A stretch of DNA of 64,000 bases from Verrucomicrobiales bacterium. Its GTDB lineage: Bacteria > Verrucomicrobiota > Verrucomicrobiia > Verrucomicrobiales > DEV007. The notes below the pieces were generated by a model. It searched no databases, had not been told where the DNA came from, and saw only the letters and a program-made list of their open reading frames with translations. The DNA lies in contig DUBC01000007.1 of NCBI GenBank assembly GCA_012960505.1, positions 212,054 through 276,053 of the forward strand, written 5' to 3'. The translations under genes and the position numbers were made by a program. Below, piece after piece: positions 1 to 9,081 of this stretch; within the stretch, counting starts at the first letter, position 1; every line of letters starts with the position of its first letter.

Positions 1-258
1 TAAGGCGTGGCCATTTGTTAAATGAGCAATGTCAGATGCCTTAATTTCTTCGTAAGATGATGGAATGAACCAAGGTCGACGTGAAGACAAATTGAAATCG
101 TTCACATAAAATGAGATTCCACTCTGAGCCGGTGTAGTTGCACGATTGAATGGTCCCTTGCCCAGAAAAATACGACGGTCGGACAATTCAATGAGTGCAA
201 AGTCCTCACTGAGTTGGTTAGAGGCTATTATTTCTGATTCTGATGATTGATTATTCAA
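1..258 (-). CDS. Partial CDS, N-terminal 86 residues; possibly a chorismate-binding enzyme
   Basis: The reading frame is open on the minus strand from a TTG at 256-258 to the window edge, so only the N-terminus is present. An in-frame TAA a few codons upstream limits the start to this area; there is no ATG and no clear Shine-Dalgarno. The segment reads as soluble, with no signal peptide. A 'GKGPF' stretch followed by 'FYVNDF' and 'RPWFIPS' resembles, from memory only, the N-termini of chorismate-binding (PabB/isochorismate-synthase-like) enzymes of Verrucomicrobia. The conserved catalytic C-terminal domain lies outside the window, so the family call is weak. If correct, it would be a second chorismate-using gene near the chorismate lyase at 11 kb, but the TonB receptor gene separates them. 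Confidence 0.45.
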   Translation of the reverse strand, partial: MNNQSSESEIIASNQLSEDFALIELSDRRIFLGKGPFNRATTPAQSGISFYVNDFNLSSRRPWFIPSSYEEIKASDIAHLTNGHAL

Positions 259-328
259 GGTGGACGAAAAAATTTATTAAATCCGTCACTTAAATCCAGC
301 GAAATTAATTATTTCTTTATCGAGGGGA

Positions 329-2389
329 TTAGTAATCCCATTTGACTTTTACTCCTACAAGTTGAGGTGCGCCTACGGTCCCAGCGTTAAGGTCTGGAGT
401 CATGTTAAGATAAAAGACTTCGTCTGTTAAATTGGTACCAAACACACTCAACTCTAAACCGGAATTAGCCTTGTAGCCTACTGCTGCATTAAGAATGGTG
501 AATCCATCTTCAACGAATGTTCCGACATTTCTGTCATCAAAGAATATCTCCCCCTTGTGGACCAATTCGACTCTAGCAAAGAGGCCCGTCTCATGTTGAT
601 ATGTCGCAGAAAGTGATGCGTCAAGTTCAGGAACAAATGGCGCCTTGTTTCCTGAAAGATCGGCCCCTGTTAGCGGGTCGGTGTATTTTGTGAGTTCAGT
701 ATTAACTTTACCTAGAGATCCTTGAAGAGTTAGTCCGTCGAATAGTTCGGCGCTGAATTCAATCTCAACGCCATATGATTTAGCTTCTTCAGCATTGAGT
801 ACGGCATAGTCAGTGGCCACTAATGATCTTTCAATTTGGTAATTATCAATGTCATTATGAAATAATGCGATGTTGGTTTTTAAGTTACCATCTAACCATT
901 TCTTCTTCAAACCGATCTCATTGTTCCATGACTCTTCTTCATCAAATGCAGCGCTTTGTGGATTATCAATGAATGCGCTGAATCCACCTGGTTTAGTAGA
1001 AATTCCTGTGTTTACGTAGACTAAGGAACTGTCATTTAACTCAAAATCGATTCCTGCTCTTGGACTGACAAATGAATAGTCGTTTTCAAGGTTAATTAGT
1101 GGAACCGGACCAGCTAGGCCAAACGCATTCCTATGTATACTTTTTTCTACCTGATCTAATCTGAGTCCCAAATGCATGCCTGTTCTCTCGATTCCATTAT
1201 AGGTGATTTGACCAAATAAGGCATAAGCGTTCTCGCTTAGAATGTAATCAGTCGTTGTCGAGACTGGCGCAAATCCTCCACCGAATTGTGGGGGAAGTGG
1301 AATAATGAAATTCCTCTTTGTGTTGCCATCTAGCTCGGTCTCACCAAAGTAAGCGCCGCCGGTCCATTCAAGTGTGGTGTTGTTAGCTGAGGAGAACCTG
1401 AATTCCTGAGAAACGGAGTCTTGTTCTTGATATATTTTAGACTCATTGCCGGGATTTGGACCAAAGTCTAAGTCGAAATGGTATGGGCTAATTTCCCAGT
1501 TCCTGCGTGAAGTGACTGATAGAAAATTTAATTCATCACTTTCATAAGACATTCTGAGAGATTGGCTTTGAGCGTTCTGCTTAGATGATCCTCTGACGTC
1601 AGAATTTAAGGTGAAAGGATCGGATGATAATGGTGTGAGTCTTGCAATTCCATCATCGTAGTTATCATGGGAAGCGCTCAATGAGATTTCCCAATTTTCA
1701 GAAAGGTTCCAATATATTGATCCTGCCCCTGAAATATGCTCCTGATTGTCTGGGGATATTCCAAGTAGTGAATTGGTTAAATAGCCATCACGTTCGAAGT
1801 ACTGTCCTCCTAAGCGAAAAGATAAACTGTTGTCATCATTTAGTGGCCCCATAATATAGGAATCAAAGGATTTAGTGTCATAGTTTGCATATGATGAGGA
1901 GATTGAACCTTCTAACTCATTTGAAGGGCGCTTGGACACGATGTTGACAACGCCTGCATAGGAGTTAACTCCGAATAGGGTGCTTTGTGCTCCTCTCAAT
2001 ATTTCAACTCTATCAACTGCATGTAGGGGTGCGGTGTGTGAAAATATATTACCTGATGGAACATCATCGACATATTGAATTACTGAAGGTGAACTAAAGA
2101 AAGGAGTATTCGTCAAACCTCTCATGCTCGAAACATCACCGAATGACCCAATGCCAGTATCTGTTTTTGAATAGCTTGGGATGAGATCAGCAAGCTCTCG
2201 GTCACTGAATCTGTTCATGACGCTAAGGTCAGTTCCACTAAATGCAGTTGCGCTCATTGGCCATGAAAGATAATCACTAAGATCTCCGTAAATATCACTC
2301 TGTTCTAGTTGAGGCGTGTTCTGAGCATTTGCAGTGAAAGCAAGGAAATACGTTAGAGTACTGATTAATAGTAGGGGCTTAAAATTCAT
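329..2389 (-). CDS. TonB-dependent outer-membrane receptor
   Basis: A 686-residue protein with a signal peptide ending near residue 22 (A-N-A-Q). A plug domain follows at about residues 45-155, with 'VDRVEILRG' and 'VVNIVSKRP', the typical end of a TonB receptor plug. The rest is a beta-barrel ending in a C-terminal aromatic residue (K-W-D-Y). Family role: energised uptake of a scarce ligand (metal chelate, cobalamin, glycan or other) across the outer membrane with TonB-ExbBD, which is not encoded here. I see no clear TonB box and no feature that fixes the ligand. It lies 109 bp downstream of the secreted-protein and ABC genes on the same strand, so it may be co-regulated with them or have its own promoter. 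The family call is secure; the substrate is unknown. Confidence 0.93.
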   Translation of the reverse strand: MNFKPLLLISTLTYFLAFTANAQNTPQLEQSDIYGDLSDYLSWPMSATAFSGTDLSVMNRFSDRELADLIPSYSKTDTGIGSFGDVSSMRGLTNTPFFSSPSVIQYVDDVPSGNIFSHTAPLHAVDRVEILRGAQSTLFGVNSYAGVVNIVSKRPSNELEGSISSSYANYDTKSFDSYIMGPLNDDNSLSFRLGGQYFERDGYLTNSLLGISPDNQEHISGAGSIYWNLSENWEISLSASHDNYDDGIARLTPLSSDPFTLNSDVRGSSKQNAQSQSLRMSYESDELNFLSVTSRRNWEISPYHFDLDFGPNPGNESKIYQEQDSVSQEFRFSSANNTTLEWTGGAYFGETELDGNTKRNFIIPLPPQFGGGFAPVSTTTDYILSENAYALFGQITYNGIERTGMHLGLRLDQVEKSIHRNAFGLAGPVPLINLENDYSFVSPRAGIDFELNDSSLVYVNTGISTKPGGFSAFIDNPQSAAFDEEESWNNEIGLKKKWLDGNLKTNIALFHNDIDNYQIERSLVATDYAVLNAEEAKSYGVEIEFSAELFDGLTLQGSLGKVNTELTKYTDPLTGADLSGNKAPFVPELDASLSATYQHETGLFARVELVHKGEIFFDDRNVGTFVEDGFTILNAAVGYKANSGLELSVFGTNLTDEVFYLNMTPDLNAGTVGAPQLVGVKVKWDY

Positions 2390-2498
2390 TTTTTCAGTAG
2401 TGGAGATTAATCATTAAATGAGAAATAATTATTATAGAAATACCGATGTGAAGTATTAAGTTCAATAATATATCCTCAATATGAGGGTTATTAGGGGT

Positions 2499-3143
2499 TT
2501 ATTTTGTATATTCTAGGATTAAATCATCAAATTGAATGACTTTTCCGGAATATGCGGTTCCCCACAATGATGCTTTGCCTTGGCCAGGAGATCCTTCGTG
2601 GAGATGTGTAATTAAATCATTCTTAGGGGCTTTAATATCATCGGTCCAAGCTGATCCTGATATCTTCCAATTGACGCCATCTTGCTCTATTTTAAGTCGT
2701 AGATTGACCCACTGATCTGGGGTCCATTTATAAGGGACGCTTTTAACTGGTTCTTCATTCTTAACCAGTTCAATAACTTTTTTTGAAGGTACAACTCTGA
2801 GCCTGTAACCAGATATTCCGTGAAGGCCAATTCCAAAGCGAGGATAACTTCTTCTTTTTCTGAAACCTTTGATCTTAGCTTGCGCGATAGCTGACTTTTT
2901 AACAGAGGGTCCAAATATTACAGCATTCTCGGTCAATGGTTCTGCAGACATTTCTAGGTATCTACGGTTACCTACTTTATTAGAATCTGAAGTTTTGACT
3001 TTGAAGATACCGTCAATTTCCATCATTCCTTTAGGGAATGAATCTATTTCAAGTGATTCAAAATCGTTTGAATATTTTTCCTGACTAAATATGAACGAGC
3101 AGTTAATCGATAGTAATAATAGAGTAAGTATGAGATTTTTCAT
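2499..3143 (-). CDS. Small secreted protein, concanavalin-like/DUF1080-like fold possible
   Basis: A 214-residue protein with a signal peptide (about residues 1-20, ending F-S-Q). The body is beta-rich, with 'NDFESLEIDSFPKG' near the start and 'WTPDQWVNLRLKIEQDG' followed by 'IQFDDLILE' near the end. This layout is typical of jelly-roll domains of the laminin-G/3-keto-disaccharide-hydrolase-like type, where a W-x-x-L-R-L strand and a terminal D-D-[LI] strand recur. I see no catalytic residues to support an enzyme. Its ATG overlaps the stop of the upstream ABC permease gene in an ATGA arrangement (3140-3143), so it is translationally coupled to the transporter and may be a periplasmic partner of it. 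Fold call is tentative; function unknown. Confidence 0.8.
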   Translation of the reverse strand: MKNLILTLLLLSINCSFIFSQEKYSNDFESLEIDSFPKGMMEIDGIFKVKTSDSNKVGNRRYLEMSAEPLTENAVIFGPSVKKSAIAQAKIKGFRKRRSYPRFGIGLHGISGYRLRVVPSKKVIELVKNEEPVKSVPYKWTPDQWVNLRLKIEQDGVNWKISGSAWTDDIKAPKNDLITHLHEGSPGQGKASLWGTAYSGKVIQFDDLILEYTK

Positions 3144-6100
3144 TCGCTACGGATGCCTTGAATTAAGTTGCCATTGAGAGATAAACGAGCAGAAATAATA
3201 CAGAAAGTAATACTCCCGATACTGATAAGCAAAACAATCCCAAAGAGAAAACCAATCGGGAACTGTGCTCCTTTGCCGCTGATGTTTGGGAATATGGATA
3301 TGATTGAGGCTAAAATGCCTGAGATAATTCCGAACGCAACTAAGAACAGATGTTCAGAAATAAGCATTCGTGTGAGGGTGGTTCTTCGAAATCCAAGGGC
3401 TGTCATTATTGAAAGTTCCGATCTTCTTTCAATGACGCTTCGAGCGATTAACATTCCCACACCAAGAGTGCCTAGTAAAAGGCCCAGGCCTCCTAGAACA
3501 CTGAAGATTGATATGTAAGTGTTCTGGACTTTGGTATATTCCTCTAGCTTTTTATCCGAGCTGACAAATTCCATTCCCCTTTGCTCGAGTGCTCTGGTTA
3601 CATCTGCAATCATTTTCGATTCCGATATTTTGTTTAATGCGCCTGAGTTAACCAGAAACATTTGATAGCCTGAGGCGCTGGGAAAATATTTAATGAAGTT
3701 CGCTTCTGACATGACAAGATTGCCCTGTAGTGTGGAGTTTTCCAATAACCCTACAACTTGTAATTTTAATGGCTGTCCATTGTCAGCAGTGTAATCAACG
3801 AAGTCGCCAAGCTTTTTTTTCATTGCCCACATCACTGAGGCTTTATCTCCAATGATTGGAATAATGTTTTGAGGTGACTCGTTATTGAGTGCCTCCCAAT
3901 TGGATTTGGTTTGAGTGTGGGTAGTATTGGGTGCAGTAAGAACCGCAGCGAATCGGAACGACTTATCTCTTATTAGAGGCTCAGGGTTAACTCCGAGCAC
4001 TCTGGGCTTTATAGCGTGGTTAAGGTTTTGGCAGCTGGCCTCTTCTCCATCTTTGATGACCCTGAAAGGGACGAAATTTATTTGGCTTGTCGTGTAATCT
4101 TCAAACCCAAAATTATCGCGTTCTTTTGTGTCGTTTAAATCTTCATATATAGGGAGAGTTGATTTCGCAAAGAACTCATATCCTCCGGTGCCTGATTCGT
4201 TACTGCTATCATTTGTTGAGCTACTTAATCGGAATGCGTTAACTGATATTATAAGAAAGACACCTGAGGCTACAGTAGCTGCGACGGCTAAAGATCGGCC
4301 CAATCTTCTTGCCGCGTTCCTTCGAGCTATACTATTGAGACTGCTTTTTTTGTTTCTAGTAGATATAGAGAGGGTCTTCAGGTAATAAGAAAAAACTTGA
4401 ATGAACCCGCACAGAAAAAAGAAACCCGCTCCAAAAAATGATCCTGCAAGCCTTTCCCCTTCTGATCCATATCCTAAAGCTACACAACACGCTCCTAAGG
4501 AAAAACTTATAATAATAACAATGTTCTTGAGGAGACTGGAGCTCCTTTTTCCTCTTCTCTTAGTGTTGGCGTTTAGCCCAATACCATTTGATGAAGCTAA
4601 TAATATTCTCGGTGCTTGAGATGTGATTTTGTTCACGGAAAGTCGGATCACAATCATAGCGAATAGGAAGATTCCCAATGTGCCGTAAATTAATGAGTCG
4701 AATTTAGCCTCAAAGACAAATTGAACGCCTGCAGCTGCATCTATCCAGATACTGCTCAAGGCCACTAGTGTGATTTTTGTGTAAAGGTAACCTCCTAATG
4801 CTCCCAATAAAGATCCTAAGAGAACAGAAATTAAAAATTCAACCAAGAGAAGTTTCCTCAATTTCTTTTGTGTGAAACCAAGAGCGCCCAGAGCTCCTAA
4901 CTGTGTTGTTCTAGATTCAACGGCGAACAAGCAAAGCATTAATGAAAGTAACAATGATGCAAGTATAAGAAATCCGCTAAGTGAAGCAAATAGGGAACCG
5001 AAATTTAGAGCATTTGAAACTGAGCGTTCAGCTTCATTTTGGGGGTAGCGTATTTGCATCCCTAGATCAGTGAGCTTTAAATTCGGTGAGATCAGTTCGT
5101 GGAAATTTTCACTGTTGAGCTTACTAACAAGTATGGATGTTGTTTTACCGAACCGGTTCCCCCAATAACCTCTAGCCAAATCGATGGAAATAAACATTTT
5201 GGGAGTTGCGCGATACTTGTCCCAATATTTTTCGTCTTTTGGACGAATTCTTTTTGTATCAAGTGGCAGCCCGCTCTCCCAACTTGAGAGTGTCTTGGCT
5301 GTCTTTAGCCCCGGAAATTCAGGAACCCATTTCATTCTTAGTCCAGGGTTATCTGAAGGAATTATTGATGTGACCTTTAATTCTCTCTTATCTGATTCAT
5401 CTTCTAGGCCATTCTCATCTAGCTGGTCTCCTACAGTTGTGAACTCTCTTGTGTTAATCACCGAGAAGTAACTAATATTAATTGTATCACCTGCTCCGAT
5501 ATCTAGACCTCCCTTCTCTATGTCATCTGATAACCAATGATGTATGCACACTTCATTTTTACGAGGAACTTGGATTCCAAGTAGTTTTGCTGATTGTGGG
5601 CCGATTCCGGTTCCTACGGAATAAGGGACTGATTTGTCTTCAACTCGAATATCATTAACAAGATATGAGAGTATTGACTCGGCAGCGTTATCGACAGCCA
5701 TGATTGTCGATTCAACTTTATCGCTGATAAATACTCTATCACTTTGGAACGTTGTAAAATTAATCCCAGAATCGGGGTTAGAAGTGTAATTGAGTTCTAG
5801 GTCACGATAAGTCCATGAATTTTGGACTGCTTTCTCAAAGTTGTTAGACGATGAAGAGAGCATTATGTTTGCCCTGTTTTCTTTGGAGAGCTCTTCTTGT
5901 AATGTTTTTAAAGGAACAAAAACATTTAATGCTGAGCTTTGCTCTGCACGAAGGCTGAAGCTGCCGCCACTCTGAGCACTTACAATATGAGTAATTTCAG
6001 AAGAAATTACAGCTAGCTTGCCTGACTCGCCTGACAGAGGTGCATCACGTGATACATGGCCAGGCATTTCAACTTTTATGATAACTCGATCACCTATTTG

Positions 6101-6541
6101 CAATTGTTTTTGTTCTGCGAGGGCGCTGCCGATAGCTAAAAAGTTATTGTCAGTAATAGTGATTTTATCATTGGAGTTACCTGCTAATTGCCAAAAGTCA
6201 TTATCAATTCCGTAGAGATTTATTCGGTTTACTCTTTTTGTTTTGTCAGGAGTAGTTAATACCCCTGGTAGATTTAAAGCCGCAGTTGAAATATTATTTT
6301 GTATCGATTGCGTAACCTTCGAAGCTAAATCCGAAGTAAAAAAACGATCTCCGGCAATTAGCGCTGATCTGACTGAGCCAATCCTCTGGAAGGCAGAATT
6401 TCTAAGCGTTTGATCGACTGAATCTCCAACAAATAGTGATCCAGTAAGTATTGATGATGCTAGCGTTATACCCAAGCAAAGGCATATAGAAATTTTCCAA
6501 TAATGTAAAAATCCCTTAAAAGCTAATCGAATCATTGTCAT
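3140..6541 (-). CDS. Large ABC transporter permease, duplicated FtsX/MacB type
   Basis: A 1133-residue inner-membrane protein. An N-terminal membrane helix (about 15-38) is followed by a large extracytoplasmic MacB-core-like domain and a first FtsX module with three helices (about 515-640). A helix pair follows (about 675-740), then a further helix with a second extracytoplasmic domain, and a C-terminal FtsX module (about 1000-1120, containing 'ALGFRRTTLTRML'). This two-module form corresponds to YbbP-like permeases rather than four-helix MacB. Such permeases work with a LolD/MacB-like ATPase in lipoprotein release, envelope remodelling or small-molecule export. The ATPase gene lies directly upstream with a 1-nt overlap. 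A second ATG sits two codons in (6533-6535). In this context it could export a product of the aromatic locus upstream, but no residue shows this. Confidence 0.9.
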   Translation of the reverse strand: MTMIRLAFKGFLHYWKISICLCLGITLASSILTGSLFVGDSVDQTLRNSAFQRIGSVRSALIAGDRFFTSDLASKVTQSIQNNISTAALNLPGVLTTPDKTKRVNRINLYGIDNDFWQLAGNSNDKITITDNNFLAIGSALAEQKQLQIGDRVIIKVEMPGHVSRDAPLSGESGKLAVISSEITHIVSAQSGGSFSLRAEQSSALNVFVPLKTLQEELSKENRANIMLSSSSNNFEKAVQNSWTYRDLELNYTSNPDSGINFTTFQSDRVFISDKVESTIMAVDNAAESILSYLVNDIRVEDKSVPYSVGTGIGPQSAKLLGIQVPRKNEVCIHHWLSDDIEKGGLDIGAGDTINISYFSVINTREFTTVGDQLDENGLEDESDKRELKVTSIIPSDNPGLRMKWVPEFPGLKTAKTLSSWESGLPLDTKRIRPKDEKYWDKYRATPKMFISIDLARGYWGNRFGKTTSILVSKLNSENFHELISPNLKLTDLGMQIRYPQNEAERSVSNALNFGSLFASLSGFLILASLLLSLMLCLFAVESRTTQLGALGALGFTQKKLRKLLLVEFLISVLLGSLLGALGGYLYTKITLVALSSIWIDAAAGVQFVFEAKFDSLIYGTLGIFLFAMIVIRLSVNKITSQAPRILLASSNGIGLNANTKRRGKRSSSLLKNIVIIISFSLGACCVALGYGSEGERLAGSFFGAGFFFLCGFIQVFSYYLKTLSISTRNKKSSLNSIARRNAARRLGRSLAVAATVASGVFLIISVNAFRLSSSTNDSSNESGTGGYEFFAKSTLPIYEDLNDTKERDNFGFEDYTTSQINFVPFRVIKDGEEASCQNLNHAIKPRVLGVNPEPLIRDKSFRFAAVLTAPNTTHTQTKSNWEALNNESPQNIIPIIGDKASVMWAMKKKLGDFVDYTADNGQPLKLQVVGLLENSTLQGNLVMSEANFIKYFPSASGYQMFLVNSGALNKISESKMIADVTRALEQRGMEFVSSDKKLEEYTKVQNTYISIFSVLGGLGLLLGTLGVGMLIARSVIERRSELSIMTALGFRRTTLTRMLISEHLFLVAFGIISGILASIISIFPNISGKGAQFPIGFLFGIVLLISIGSITFCIISARLSLNGNLIQGIRSE

Positions 6542-7224
6542 TAGACTTCAACGATACTAGTTCCCTCGAAGGCTAGATTTCTTTCCATACGAGAAGCGGT
6601 TTTGACGTCATGTGTAACTAGGATAAGACCTGTATTATGTTCGTCACAAAGATGTAATAAAAGAGCAATCAATTCCTCGCTTCTTTCTCGGTCAAGAGCT
6701 CCAGTGGGTTCGTCAGCCAGTAGAAGCTCTGGTGAATTGATCATTGAGCGAACAACAGCGACCCTTTGCATTTCGCCTCCCGATATTTCTGAAGGCATTT
6801 TATGTGCATGGTCTGACATTCCTACACTTTCAAGTAATTGAATTGCGGTGTTACTGCATTCGCTCTGTTCTAATGGTGATGAAGAGGCCAAATTGGGCAA
6901 TATTACATTTTCGATAACCGATATTTGCGGGAGTAGATGATGTGATTGAAATACAAAACCTATTTTGTCAGCTCGAAGCGCTGACAATCCTTTGTCATTA
7001 AGGTTAGATATATTGCTTCCGCATACTTCAACTTCTCCGGAATCAGGTGAATCTAATGTTCCAATAATATTTAGGAGGGTGCTTTTACCACAACCTGAAG
7101 GGCCGACGACTGAGACGCTTTGCCCAGTTTGAATGCTGAGGCTAAGATCGTTAAATATCTCGCGTCTTTTGTTATCTGAACCCTCTGGATAACTTTTTGA
7201 GATTTTATCTAATTGAACAATCAT
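6541..7224 (-). CDS. ABC transporter ATP-binding protein, LolD/MacB/YbbA type
   Basis: A 227-residue nucleotide-binding subunit for the permease downstream. It has Walker A 'GPSGCGKST' (about residues 41-49), a Q-loop in 'GFVFQSHHLLPQ', signature 'SGGEMQR', Walker B 'LLADEPTGALD' and a switch histidine in 'LVTHD'. The 'DEPTGALD' form and the short length without a C-terminal domain place it with the LolD/MacB ATPases. I chose the ATG at 7222-7224 because it overlaps the stop of the CoA-ligase gene as ATGA, a typical coupling arrangement; an in-frame ATG four codons upstream (7236) would add MDHR. Tight coupling to the ligase gene indicates that transporter and ligase share one transcript. Confidence 0.94.
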   Translation of the reverse strand: MIVQLDKISKSYPEGSDNKRREIFNDLSLSIQTGQSVSVVGPSGCGKSTLLNIIGTLDSPDSGEVEVCGSNISNLNDKGLSALRADKIGFVFQSHHLLPQISVIENVILPNLASSSPLEQSECSNTAIQLLESVGMSDHAHKMPSEISGGEMQRVAVVRSMINSPELLLADEPTGALDRERSEELIALLLHLCDEHNTGLILVTHDVKTASRMERNLAFEGTSIVEV

Positions 7225-8468
7225 TCTGTGATCCATCTCTTGGCTTTAAATTCAAAACTTTCTAACTCACCGTTTTTGACGGTTTTAACTGGTATCCTCA
7301 AGGAAAAAACTGAGCGTAATTTTTCTTCAATGTTTTTAATTAAAGTTTTTTCTTCTGAACTAGAATTAAGGTCAATAAGGATTTCAATCTCCTTCATGGA
7401 TCGTTTCTCTTTTACTAGAACGCGGTACTCGGTCACCTGATCATACTCACCTATGACAGAGTCAATGGCAGACGGATAAATATTAACTCCCCTTATCACA
7501 ACCATGTCATCGATTCTTCCAAGAACTCCCCCCTCCAAGCCTAACATTTCTGTGCCATTAATATTACATGTAGCCTTTTTGACAAGGTCACCCGTCTTGT
7601 ATCGTAAGAGAGCATTATCATTTCTTTTAAGTGTCGTTAAAACCAGTTCTCCTTCTTCATCAATATCTACTTCTTTGCCAGATTCAATTCCGATCACTTC
7701 TGCTAAATGAAAACCCGGGATAAGTGATAATGTGAAGGAATCAATGTGATTCTGCACGCTAACGGGTCCCACCTCTGTCATGCCGTGATGATCAATAACT
7801 TTTGCACCGGACCACAAATTACTGATACGTGTTCTTATTGAAGGAATGCATCCTCCAGGTTCGCCAGCAACAATAATTGTATTTATGTTTGTAGCAGATC
7901 CCTTAGAATTTGCTTCACCTAGTCTAATCGCATAAGTGGGCGTACAACAAAGAACAGTTGCTGAGCAGTCTATGATGGATTCAATCCTTGCATCAGAACT
8001 AAGGCCTCCTCCTGGCACTGTAAGGAATCCTTGCCGAACTGCAGCTTCATAAGCAGTCCAAAATCCAAGAAATGGGCCGAATGAAAAAGCAAAGTATATA
8101 ACGTCATGTTCAGTATTGAGCTCTGATGAATTGTAAATTACATCCCAAGCATCGAGCATGTTGGACCAATCCTCAGGGGTGTCGAGCCATGAAATGGATT
8201 CACCTGAAGTGCCGCTAGTTTTAGATAGTCTGTTATAATTGTTAAGATCCCTAATCAGATTTGATCCAAATGGAGGGTTCTTTTTATGATCAAGAACGAT
8301 TTCGGATTTGGTTGTGAAAGGACAATTGTCAATGAATTGCTCTCTACTAACTTCATCTGAATCAAATATACCGTTACTTATAAGTTTAGTAGCATTTAAG
8401 GAATTAGGGTTGCTTAGCTGATGTTTGATGAGCTTTTTGAGTGAATTTAATTCATTATCTTCAAGCAT
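7221..8468 (-). CDS. Phenylacetate-CoA ligase-like (PaaK family) adenylate-forming enzyme
   Basis: A 415-residue cytoplasmic adenylate-forming enzyme. The phosphate-binding loop is 'TSGTSGES' at residues 84-91. A 'GMTEVG' adenine-site motif follows, then 'YKTGDLV', then 'GRIDDMVVIRGVNIYPSAID', the C-terminal hinge and signature of PaaK-type aryl-CoA ligases. The length fits the family (about 410-440). Family members activate aryl acids (phenylacetate, anthranilate, hydroxybenzoates) as adenylates and pass them to CoA, or sometimes to a carrier protein. The nearby chorismate lyase makes 4-hydroxybenzoate the most economical substrate guess; this is inference. The catalytic lysine region at the C-terminus ('FEFKAKRW') is present. 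The gene overlaps the downstream ABC ATPase by 4 nt and follows the EamA-like gene after 47 nt. Confidence 0.9.
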   Translation of the reverse strand: MLEDNELNSLKKLIKHQLSNPNSLNATKLISNGIFDSDEVSREQFIDNCPFTTKSEIVLDHKKNPPFGSNLIRDLNNYNRLSKTSGTSGESISWLDTPEDWSNMLDAWDVIYNSSELNTEHDVIYFAFSFGPFLGFWTAYEAAVRQGFLTVPGGGLSSDARIESIIDCSATVLCCTPTYAIRLGEANSKGSATNINTIIVAGEPGGCIPSIRTRISNLWSGAKVIDHHGMTEVGPVSVQNHIDSFTLSLIPGFHLAEVIGIESGKEVDIDEEGELVLTTLKRNDNALLRYKTGDLVKKATCNINGTEMLGLEGGVLGRIDDMVVIRGVNIYPSAIDSVIGEYDQVTEYRVLVKEKRSMKEIEILIDLNSSSEEKTLIKNIEEKLRSVFSLRIPVKTVKNGELESFEFKAKRWITE

Positions 8469-8515
8469 CAGGAAACGTTCGCTAAAAATTGAAATATTAT
8501 TGAGTGCTAAATTAG

Positions 8516-9070
8516 TTACTGATCAATTTTAACTGCAGGGGGTGGTCCGTGTGGTTTTGCTCCTTGCGGTTTAAATTTCGTGACGACACAGCCCCCAACT
8601 GCAGCCATAGCGACACCAACCCAAAATAGTTTCGGAACTGAACCTATTCCGCCTGGTGGAGGATCCATGGCAATTGAGATTAGCGCATTAACGACTGGTG
8701 CTCCGGCAAAAATTATAGCCATTACGACAGCTGGATGACCCTTTGCACCGAAAGCTAAAAGGACTCCAAAAGCACCAATTGCTCCAACTATGCCAGCAAT
8801 GAATGAATAAGCTATTCCTGAGCTTGGCATTGACCAACTGGCTCCTTTAATCAGTAGTAACAAGAAAGGGGCTGCAACAGCAGTAACAAAGTATGCGATA
8901 CCTACCCAAAGAAATGCTTTATACCTTCCATTTTCTGGGTCTCCCATTCCCACTGCTCCCTTATGAAGGAAGATTCCATAGACGCCCCAAGCGGCTACTG
9001 TCATTAGCGCAAAAATTAACCAGGTCATACCTTTTTTGTTATTTGAAGTTTTGGATTTAACAGCACTCAT
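8516..9070 (-). CDS. EamA-like integral membrane protein
   Basis: A 184-residue protein with about five predicted membrane helices (roughly 15-37, 50-73, 85-108, 112-134, 147-167). The N-terminal tail is short and basic, and the C-terminus is proline-rich and polar ('KPHGPPPAVK'). The helices are rich in Gly/Ala, and the 'LIFALMTVAAWGVYGIFLH' start recalls one EamA (drug/metabolite transporter) repeat, so it is about half a usual DMT exporter and might dimerise. It lies between the thioesterase (11 nt upstream) and the CoA ligase, within an apparent operon for an aromatic acid, so a role in moving the product or a precursor is possible. The substrate is not visible in the sequence. Confidence 0.8.
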   Translation of the reverse strand: MSAVKSKTSNNKKGMTWLIFALMTVAAWGVYGIFLHKGAVGMGDPENGRYKAFLWVGIAYFVTAVAAPFLLLLIKGASWSMPSSGIAYSFIAGIVGAIGAFGVLLAFGAKGHPAVVMAIIFAGAPVVNALISIAMDPPPGGIGSVPKLFWVGVAMAAVGGCVVTKFKPQGAKPHGPPPAVKIDQ

Positions 9071-9081
9071 TAAAACTAATT

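Noticed and set aside
325..339. Palindrome GGGATTAGTAATCCC over the TonB receptor stop codon as a terminator
   Set aside because: The symmetry is real, but there is no U-tract after it on the minus strand, so a terminator call is not supported.
329..2389. Calling the TonB receptor a siderophore receptor
   Set aside because: Plug and barrel are clear but nothing in the sequence fixes the ligand; the link to the aromatic locus is only positional.
2474..2486. Hairpin CCTCA-ATA-TGAGG between the secreted-protein and TonB-receptor genes
   Set aside because: Five-base-pair stem with no following U-run; too weak to call a terminator or operator.
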